NCBI GenBank assembly: GCA_002482705.1
Contig: DLGM01000058.1
Span: forward strand, 1-5,692
Direction of reading: 5' to 3'
DNA: 5,692 nucleotides
Source: Cyanobacteria bacterium UBA7694
Lineage (GTDB): Bacteria; Cyanobacteriota; Sericytochromatia; UBA7694
Shown here: one piece after another, positions 1 through 4,933 of the stretch
How positions within the stretch are numbered: the stretch's first letter is position 1
Layout: each line of letters begins with the position of its first letter
Translations under genes and position numbers: made by a program
The notes under the pieces: generated by a model
The model's database searches: none
Seen by the model: the letters and a program-made list of their open reading frames with translations, nothing else
What the model was told of the DNA's origin: nothing

Positions 1-1225
1 GAAAATCAAGGCTGGGCCCAACCCGTAGTTCGGCCCCGTTGTAGCCCGTGGGCTGGCTAGGGGCCGGGGGAGCTCCGCTGTTAAAGTTGAGGGTAATACT
101 GGCTCTTGTGCGGTGCATGGCTGTATCGACACTGTCGACATAAACGCTTTGAGTGCCCTCGGTGAAGATATAGTTGGGGTCGCCGCTCGGATAGTCAATG
201 GTATATTCGCCTGTGGCGGCGTTAATAGTTGAGCCATGGACGCTGGTCGTACCCCCTAAAACGGTACAGTTGGTCCAATGATTTTCGTGTAATGCCCCCA
301 CTACGCTATAACCGTTAAAGCCGTCCGGGGGTTGGGAGAGATAATTGCCGCGAGGGGAGAGGATGCCGCGAATTTTAATCGGTTGGCCACCAATGTTCAT
401 GCCGGCTGTATAGGGTAAAAAACTGCCAACAGAAGGGTCATAAATATGCGTGATGGTGGGGGCGGCTGGGGGGCTGTCGTCACGGAACCACTCGGCGGTT
501 CGGGTTGAGAGGTTCCCGGCACGGTCACGAATCGTGACCACCGAACTGTATTTATGGCCGTTTTTGCCCGCATCTGCGGGGGTGTTGGGCACAAAGGTAA
601 TCCGGCTTGCACCATCATTAGCTGATGTACCGGCAATTTGTAGCGGGCTGCCATAGAGCGCGTTCCAAGGCCCTAAGTCGTAGAGGGCAATGGTGGCGGT
701 GGGAAAATCGAGGCTGGAGCCTCCGCTGTCACTGACATCGGCCTGCATTACCGAGCCTAATCCAAAGCGCAGCATGATTTGGTTGGGATCACCCAGGGTT
801 TCCCAGCCTACATTGCGGAAATACGCCAGACTCAGGCTGGGGGGCGTCATGTCGATTAGGAGGGTGGCGGTAGAGCTGGGGCTGCTGTCCCCGGTGACGT
901 CGTTGGCAATTGCACTGAGGCTGTGGGTACCGGCACTCAGGGTGATGTCAACGCTGTAGGCACCAGCACCATTCGCAGTGGTGGTGGCAATTTGGGTGAC
1001 ACCATTGCGAATTTTAATGGTTTTATCCGCTTCTGCATTGCCGATGACGGTCAGATTGGTGGTTTGATTGAGGAATAAGGTTTGTCCACCAATGACCGTT
1101 TTACCTTCGATTTGTACGATCGTAGGTGCATTGGGAACTGCCTGAGCTGGTGCGGTAAAAAGTACACCGACCAAAAGCCAGATTCCTAAGTAGAAGTGCA
1201 GGGCAATTGCCCAATAGCATCTCAT
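1..1225 (-). CDS. Secreted protein with bacterial Ig-like domains (C-terminus beyond left edge)
   Basis: The reading frame is open from the ATG at 1225 to the left edge, giving 408 residues without a stop, so this is the N-terminal part of a larger protein. Residues 1-29 form a signal peptide (hydrophobic stretch about 13-23, then APAQA, with likely cleavage before VPNAP). Residues 30-125 read like a bacterial Ig-like domain of the Big family: a GNAEADKTIKI strand, then GAYSVDITLSAGTHSLSAIAND. Proline-rich linkers (MTPPS near 126-130, DSPPAAP near 250-256, GAPPAPSQP near 384-392) seem to separate successive beta-rich modules. The second ends in RDRAGNLSTRTAEW, typical of Ig-like modules. A cell-surface or secreted binding or structural role is inferred; no enzymatic motif is visible. 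The start has a GGGGA ribosome site about 9 bases upstream. The gene lies 70 bases after the preceding gene on the same strand, with no clear promoter between them, so cotranscription is possible. Confidence 0.8.
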   Translation of the reverse strand, partial: MRCYWAIALHFYLGIWLLVGVLFTAPAQAVPNAPTIVQIEGKTVIGGQTLFLNQTTNLTVIGNAEADKTIKIRNGVTQIATTTANGAGAYSVDITLSAGTHSLSAIANDVTGDSSPSSTATLLIDMTPPSLSLAYFRNVGWETLGDPNQIMLRFGLGSVMQADVSDSGGSSLDFPTATIALYDLGPWNALYGSPLQIAGTSANDGASRITFVPNTPADAGKNGHKYSSVVTIRDRAGNLSTRTAEWFRDDSPPAAPTITHIYDPSVGSFLPYTAGMNIGGQPIKIRGILSPRGNYLSQPPDGFNGYSVVGALHENHWTNCTVLGGTTSVHGSTINAATGEYTIDYPSGDPNYIFTEGTQSVYVDSVDTAMHRTRASITLNFNSGAPPAPSQPTGYNGAELRVGPSLDF

Positions 1226-1288
1226 AGCCAGATATCCCCTATCTCTTCAATTTAACAAAAAGTAGCAAGGGGTGATGGTCTGGAATGT

Positions 1289-1307
1289 AAAAAAACTATC
1301 TGTTTTT
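1289..1307 (-). terminator. Weak candidate terminator over a stop codon
   Basis: On the minus strand, a 6-bp stem (AAAAAC / GTTTTT) with a five-base loop is followed by the rest of a seven-T run. The stop codon of the membrane protein gene (1296-1298) lies at the loop and 3' arm. The stem is almost all A-T and would be unstable, so read-through into the Ig-like protein gene is plausible. Confidence 0.25.
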
Positions 1308-2480
1308 CTGAATCCGATCAAAGATTTTGTGCATCAGAGGCTGATAATATTCCCAAAAGAATTGGCGACGATCTTCTGGGTCTTGGCGATTATAAAACAA
1401 AAAACGCAGGTGCCAGATCCCGTAAAAGTGACTCATGCGTAGTGGAACTGGGTTGTCAGCAAAATCGGCGGCAAAATAAAAACGTGGGTGGGGGGGCGCG
1501 AGTGTGCCAATTACCGCAGGGAACTGAAGGGGAATATTGGCTTTTGCCAAGGTTTGAAGCTCTTCCGGGCTTTCTAGCGGCAGTGTCAAGTGGCTAATGA
1601 CGGGGATATCTGGGCTGGCTGTGATAATTTCAAACCAAAATGGGTAAGGTGTCACAGCGGGAATGCCCCATGTCTGCTGGGTTTCAGTGTTCGTGACCAA
1701 TTGGGGGACCAAGGGTGTCTGCTGTGAGGGAAAGACCAAGACTCGCCCTTGTCGGTGAACCAAAATCAGGCCAGAGCCTTCAAATTTCCAGGGCTGGTGG
1801 GTTTGTTGCTGATACAGGCGCGGGAGCCAGCCTGGTAAATCGGGGTTATCTGTTGCCCGGAGTTGGTGAATATACCGGCCTGTCCAACCAGTGGGACGGA
1901 ATCCGAATAACTTGGCAGCGGCTTCCCCCAGGGCTGGGGATGTGGGATCGGCAACCAGATTGAATTCGCCAATGATGGGTTTGCCCGCCTGGTAAAGGCT
2001 TTGCATAGCCTCCAGATCAGCAGGGCTCAATCCCCCGTAGAGTAGGGGAGACAGCTCACCTGTAGCAAGGTTGGGCTGGGGGCTCCAGTCTTGCTGATAG
2101 ACCCCATAGGTATCACAAAAATAAGCCGCATCTGTATGCGCCAATAATTGTTTGCGCTCATTGCGAGACAGGTGCTCCAAACCTTTTAATTGATATTGAG
2201 TGCCTGTTGTAGGTACAAAGCCCCAAAAGTCGTCGCGTAAGTCGTAGAGACGCTCAGGGTTCGGGCCATAACGTCCGTGGCGCAAGACCCAGTTCAGGGT
2301 GTTGCGTTCGCTGGGTTGCTCGCGTGTTAATGATGTTTTGTCAATGATTAACAGCTTGATGGGGCGAATGGGGGTCAAGTACCAAATCAGATATTGCCAC
2401 AAGGGAAATGCAGCCAAAGCCAAGACCATAAACAAGATCCATCGGGGAAGTGGATTGGGGCGCTTGGTGGCTCCCTGCAT
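1296..2480 (-). CDS. Membrane-anchored extracytoplasmic protein of unknown function
   Basis: This encodes 394 residues. The start at 2480 is chosen because its ATG overlaps the tdk stop by one base (TAATG), with AAGG nine bases upstream. A longer frame from 2546 would lie inside tdk and adds residues with no membrane or signal character. Residues about 14-35 form one transmembrane helix after a basic stretch (KRPNPLPRW), so the rest should face the periplasm. That part has many motif-like segments: LLIIDKT (43-49), WGFVP (86-90), DTYGVY (123-128), YGGL (148-151), IIGEFN (169-174) followed by DPTSP, and GWTGRY (198-203). Further on are YPFWFEI, FPAVIG, FYFAADFADNP and FFWEYYQPL. The spacing of beta-like LLIID, AAYFCD and KPIIGEFN suggests an alpha/beta fold, perhaps of glutamine-amidotransferase or glycosidase-accessory type; this is only inference. 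I believe similar uncharacterised proteins exist elsewhere but cannot name a family. Coupling to tdk suggests coexpression. Confidence 0.85.
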   Translation of the reverse strand: MQGATKRPNPLPRWILFMVLALAAFPLWQYLIWYLTPIRPIKLLIIDKTSLTREQPSERNTLNWVLRHGRYGPNPERLYDLRDDFWGFVPTTGTQYQLKGLEHLSRNERKQLLAHTDAAYFCDTYGVYQQDWSPQPNLATGELSPLLYGGLSPADLEAMQSLYQAGKPIIGEFNLVADPTSPALGEAAAKLFGFRPTGWTGRYIHQLRATDNPDLPGWLPRLYQQQTHQPWKFEGSGLILVHRQGRVLVFPSQQTPLVPQLVTNTETQQTWGIPAVTPYPFWFEIITASPDIPVISHLTLPLESPEELQTLAKANIPLQFPAVIGTLAPPHPRFYFAADFADNPVPLRMSHFYGIWHLRFLFYNRQDPEDRRQFFWEYYQPLMHKIFDRIQKNR

Positions 2481-3202
2481 TAAGCGAAGGCCTTGGCCTG
2501 CACTGCATAAACAGGTTGGCTTGCCAGGGCATGGTGAGTCTGACAACGGGCTTGATATTCTTCATCGCCAATTAAAATGGTGGGGCTGTGATAAGGGGCT
2601 GGCAGGCCATTGATGAGACGCAGGGTATAAGGAGCTTCTTCGCCGCATTCTTCACAGGCTGCTGTTAACAGATAACTCTTTTGGCAGGCTTGAATGACTT
2701 GTTGCATGGTCAGGCCCTGTTCGGCATAGTCGCGCAGGGGGAAATATTCACAGCGAAAATCACGGTCAAGGCCCGATAAATAGACGGAGATCCCCTGTGC
2801 TATGAGGCTGTTCATGACTTCAATCAGTGCTGAGTCGAGCAGGAAAACCTCATCAATGAGGCAAGCCACGAGCGGAGAAAGACCTGTGAGGGCCTCGCTC
2901 AGTGTTAAGGTGTCGGGCTGTGGACAGAGGCCTTCGAGACGGGTGCGAAAGCGTTGCGGGTGGGCCTGGTAAAGGGTGACATATTCGAGAATTTCTTGGG
3001 CTTGGTTGATGACCAATGCTTCGACGCTGCGTGAGCCCGGATCACGGGAGCGAATGAAACAACCATCTCGTGTGTCTTGACGGGGTTTAAACGCTAAAAA
3101 AGCGCGTGATTGAGTGGCCATTGCTTCTGCTTGTGCAATTAAATGACGGGATTTTCCGCTTTTCATAGGGCCGTAGCAGATTTCGCTGGTAGGTTGTGAC
3201 AT
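2480..3202 (-). CDS. tdk: Thymidine kinase (TK1 type)
   Basis: A 240-residue cytoplasmic enzyme that phosphorylates thymidine to dTMP with ATP in pyrimidine salvage. The family signatures appear in order: P-loop GPMKSGKS (11-18), FKPRQDTR (38-45), SRD (52-54), Walker B with the catalytic glutamate in LIDE (115-118), GLDRDFRCEYF (144-154), zinc site C183/C186 and C220/H223, and the substrate lasso LRLINGLPAPY (194-204) followed by ILIGDEEYQARC. The start at 3202 puts about ten residues before the P-loop, as is usual. An ATG at 3238 is in frame but has no ribosome site. Two oddities: the family pattern IDExQFF reads IDEVFLLD here, and about 30 extra residues (roughly 75-107) lie between SRD and the Walker B motif, making it longer than the usual 190-200. 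The gene heads a unit with the membrane protein gene whose start overlaps its stop. Confidence 0.88.
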   Translation of the reverse strand: MSQPTSEICYGPMKSGKSRHLIAQAEAMATQSRAFLAFKPRQDTRDGCFIRSRDPGSRSVEALVINQAQEILEYVTLYQAHPQRFRTRLEGLCPQPDTLTLSEALTGLSPLVACLIDEVFLLDSALIEVMNSLIAQGISVYLSGLDRDFRCEYFPLRDYAEQGLTMQQVIQACQKSYLLTAACEECGEEAPYTLRLINGLPAPYHSPTILIGDEEYQARCQTHHALASQPVYAVQAKAFA

Positions 3203-3312
3203 GATGAAAGGGTCTCTATTTGGGCAAAGTGATTCCATAGTAACACGCTGGAGTGAATGGAGCAGTAGCTTCCGGGGTTGGGGCAGGGCTGGTTAATTCT
3301 CCCATTCCCAAC

Positions 3313-3359
3313 GTAGGTGCACAAAAGGGCAGAAGATTTTCTGCCATTCCTGCACCTGC
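3313..3359 (-). promoter_or_regulatory. Two-tier stem-loop in the tdk leader
   Basis: The outer arms AGGTGCA (3315-3321) and TGCACCT (3351-3357) are perfectly complementary, extended by a G-T wobble and a further G-C pair. Inside them, separated by 6 and 5 unpaired bases, is a perfect 7-bp hairpin, GGCAGAA (3328-3334) with TTCTGCC (3339-3345), around a four-base loop. If transcription starts near 3366, the structure would lie near the 5' end of the tdk mRNA. On the minus strand the inner hairpin is followed by CTTTTG, so weak termination is another possibility. It matches no riboswitch I recognise. Confidence 0.45.
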
Positions 3360-3372
3360 ATTACGCCTAAAG

Positions 3373-3400
3373 TTTATATTTACCCGCTATTGAGAGGCAA
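3373..3400 (-). promoter_or_regulatory. Candidate sigma-70-type promoter for tdk
   Basis: On the minus strand, TTGCCT (3395-3400, -35) and TATAAA (3373-3378, -10) are separated by 16 bases. This predicts a start near 3366 and a leader of about 165 bases before the tdk ATG. It is the best match in the gap and is judged by eye only. Confidence 0.45.
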
Positions 3401-3487
3401 CAAATAGGCTTAACGCATGATGATAAGGCGTCCGCATAGGATTGATCAGCCCTGTGTAAGGGTAAGCGGTGGCGGGCATCCAGGGGG

Positions 3488-3527
3488 CGGATTGCATCCG
3501 CTCGTACGGCAAGCGAAGCGAGAGCGG
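3488..3527. repeat. Palindromes at the 3' end of the 282-residue protein gene
   Basis: Two adjacent inverted repeats lie directly after the TAG at 3528-3530. CGGAT-TGC-ATCCG (3488-3500) is a perfect 5-bp stem with a three-base loop. CCGCTC (3498-3503) pairs with GAGCGG (3522-3527) across an 18-base loop that contains GCGAAGCG. There is no T-run, so this is not a standard intrinsic terminator. It may protect the mRNA 3' end or belong to a dispersed REP-like family. Confidence 0.4.
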
Positions 3528-4376
3528 CTAGGGGCTGTCGTCGAGTTTGGGGAGCGGCCCGGTGCTTTTGGCCGCTAAGTTGCGGGCGTATTCTAGGGCT
3601 TCGGCGTGGGGGCGGCCTTCTTGGCGCAGGACCCGGTAGGCTTCTAGATATTGTGGCGCCAGTTCGCTGAGATCGCGACGCTCTTGGATAAAGGCCATCG
3701 CTTCATCGTGGCTATACCCTTCGGCACAATAATGGTCATATGCATTTTGCCATTGGGGATCGAGCATTTTGATCTCACTTTGCCGGTCGGAGGGGCGCAC
3801 TTTTGAGCCCGTTTGGCTGAGGGCGTTTTTGAAGCCATTGACCAACTGCCCTAAAATGCCTTGTAAATCACGGTTGAGCCCTTCGGCATTGTAAGCTTTT
3901 TGGAGATTTTCTTGGTAGGTCAGGTACGCTTTTTCAATTTTGCCATAGTTAATGTGGTGATCCATGGCTTCAATCAAATCAGTAATAATTTGCTCATCAA
4001 GCACGTTGATCACTTTGCGCAAGGTAATGGCGAGCTGATCAAAATGGATGTCTTCGCCGAGGAACTGATTGATGCCTTCTTCCAGTTCAAGGGCTGCTTT
4101 CATGACGCGTTTGAGTTCAACTTTATTGACCTCGTATTGCTGAGCCAAGGCACGCAATTTTTCATTGTCATTGATATTGGGGCGGATAATAAAGGTATTG
4201 AGATAACGCAAGGGAAAGACGACGGACTGTAGATAACGCCGGGCCGTATCTTGCGCTTCCGGGTTGTCTTTAAAGTCGTTGACCATGCTGTGTAAAGCCT
4301 CTTTGGTTTCGACGACAAATTCTTCAGGGGAGCGTCCGTTCAGGGCGCGGCGGATCATGTCTCGGAAGTTGGCCAT
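3528..4376 (-). CDS. Helical protein of unknown function with C-terminal 34-residue repeats
   Basis: This encodes 282 residues with no signal peptide or membrane helix, so it is probably cytoplasmic. I do not recognise the family. The start at 4376 is well supported: GGAGGA lies seven bases upstream and an extended -10 promoter just beyond it. A TTG further upstream in frame (4391) overlaps that ribosome site and was rejected. The composition is rich in E, L, A, Q and K and predicts mostly helices through residues 1-190, with a possible coiled-coil or bundle about 72-165. A polar linker (about 189-205) leads to two similar segments at 211-232 and 245-266, spaced 34 residues apart. Both show AY, five residues, EG, two residues, H, one residue, EA, which suggests paired helical hairpins. 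The tail STGPLPKLDDSP looks disordered. The gene appears monocistronic, bounded by a terminator upstream and palindromes downstream. Confidence 0.85.
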   Translation of the reverse strand: MANFRDMIRRALNGRSPEEFVVETKEALHSMVNDFKDNPEAQDTARRYLQSVVFPLRYLNTFIIRPNINDNEKLRALAQQYEVNKVELKRVMKAALELEEGINQFLGEDIHFDQLAITLRKVINVLDEQIITDLIEAMDHHINYGKIEKAYLTYQENLQKAYNAEGLNRDLQGILGQLVNGFKNALSQTGSKVRPSDRQSEIKMLDPQWQNAYDHYCAEGYSHDEAMAFIQERRDLSELAPQYLEAYRVLRQEGRPHAEALEYARNLAAKSTGPLPKLDDSP

Positions 4377-4383
4377 GGATTGT

Positions 4384-4389
4384 TCCTCC
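4384..4389 (-). promoter_or_regulatory. Shine-Dalgarno fixing the start at 4376
   Basis: A GGAGGA sequence sits seven bases before the ATG at 4376. It decides between this ATG and the in-frame TTG at 4391, which lies upstream of it. Confidence 0.8.
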
Positions 4390-4406
4390 AATCGCTTTCA
4401 CGTTTT

Positions 4407-4415
4407 AGTATAACA
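4407..4415 (-). promoter_or_regulatory. Extended -10 promoter of the 282-residue protein gene
   Basis: On the minus strand the element reads TGTTATACT, matching the extended -10 pattern TGnTATAAT with one mismatch. No good -35 hexamer is present at 17-18 bases, as expected for an extended -10 promoter. The predicted start near 4400 gives a leader of about 24 bases. Confidence 0.55.
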
Positions 4416-4451
4416 AAGAGCGCAGCGGGATTTCGCCCCTATTGGAGCAAT

Positions 4452-4479
4452 AAAAAAACCGGGCTTCTCAGCCCGGTTT
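4452..4479 (-). terminator. Intrinsic terminator of the anti-sigma/LTXXQ unit
   Basis: On the minus strand a perfect 10-bp stem (AAACCGGGCT / AGCCCGGTTT) with a four-base loop is followed by a T-run of seven, three of them shared with the stem. It starts 17 bases after the stop codon at 4496-4498. It separates this unit from the promoter of the next gene. Confidence 0.93.
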
Positions 4480-4495
4480 GGGTTATCCACCTTGC

Positions 4496-4933
4496 CTACT
4501 TGAGAGTAATGGCTTGGGGGAGTTTGGCCAATTGCTGAGGGGTCAGCAATTTGCGAATGGCCAAGAAATTATCCAGTGAAGCCGCTTGCAGCTTAGAGTC
4601 AAGGCTCAGTTTTTCCTGAAGCAATTGACGGACAGTATTGGGATTGGCTGCGGGGGCCATGAGCTGCTTTTGAATCTCAAGTTGCTTAAGGTTGGCCTCA
4701 GCTTTGAGTTTGATTGCGGTCTGGTTGTATTGCAGACGGAGCAGGTTAATCTGCTTAATCTGAGCAGGCGTCAAATCCAGTGACTGCCAATTAATTGCAC
4801 CAGGAGAAGCGGCGGGCTGTTGAGTGGGGGCTTCTTGAGCCAGAACAGGTACTGAGGCTAAACCAGCCAGAGCCAGGGTAGCGAGCGCAACCTGCATTGT
4901 CTTTCGAGTTAGAGTTTTCAACATTGCCTCCAT
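4496..4933 (-). CDS. Periplasmic LTXXQ-motif (Spy/CpxP-like) protein
   Basis: A 145-residue protein with an N-terminal signal peptide: basic LKTLTRK, a hydrophobic core about 14-31, and likely cleavage after A32 in VLAQE. The mature part has two LTXXQ motifs, LTPAQ (54-58) and LTPQQ (130-134), joined by long, lysine- and glutamine-rich helices. This is the hallmark of the Spy/CpxP/ZraP group, whose members act in the periplasm as chaperones or stress and metal sensors. Which of these roles applies cannot be told from the sequence. The ATG at 4933 directly follows the anti-sigma stop codon and has AGGAGG four bases upstream; the ATG at 4924 is an alternative (142 residues) with poorer spacing. 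Being coupled to an anti-sigma gene suggests an envelope-stress effector or feedback modulator. Its 3' end is closed by a strong terminator. Confidence 0.85.
   Translation of the reverse strand: MEAMLKTLTRKTMQVALATLALAGLASVPVLAQEAPTQQPAASPGAINWQSLDLTPAQIKQINLLRLQYNQTAIKLKAEANLKQLEIQKQLMAPAANPNTVRQLLQEKLSLDSKLQAASLDNFLAIRKLLTPQQLAKLPQAITLK

Larger units (their letters stand above)
3203..3527. other. Intergenic region upstream of tdk
   Basis: These 325 bases hold no gene that I can support. They contain a candidate minus-strand promoter (3373-3400), a two-tier stem-loop (3313-3359) and palindromes directly after the neighbouring gene (3488-3527). The stretch 3203-3312 shows nothing clear apart from being the tdk leader. 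A 53-codon plus-strand frame from 3417 has no ribosome site and runs into the antisense of the neighbouring gene. Confidence 0.7.

Noticed and set aside
397..959. Short frames on both strands across the left part of the window
   Set aside because: They are shadows of the long open minus-strand frame of the Ig-like protein, which has a signal peptide and domain pattern.
2481..2546. A longer start for the membrane protein
   Set aside because: The extra 22 residues lie within tdk in another frame and add no recognisable feature; the TAATG junction gives a better start at 2480.
3417..3578. A 53-codon plus-strand frame starting in the gap upstream of tdk
   Set aside because: No Shine-Dalgarno precedes it, it covers the palindromes and then the antisense of the neighbouring gene, and its translation is low-complexity and glycine/arginine-rich.
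3900..4232. A 110-codon plus-strand frame with hydrophobic, phenylalanine-rich translation
   Set aside because: It is wholly antisense to the well-supported 282-residue protein gene, has no ribosome site, and its composition is what the reverse of a lysine- and glutamate-rich gene gives.
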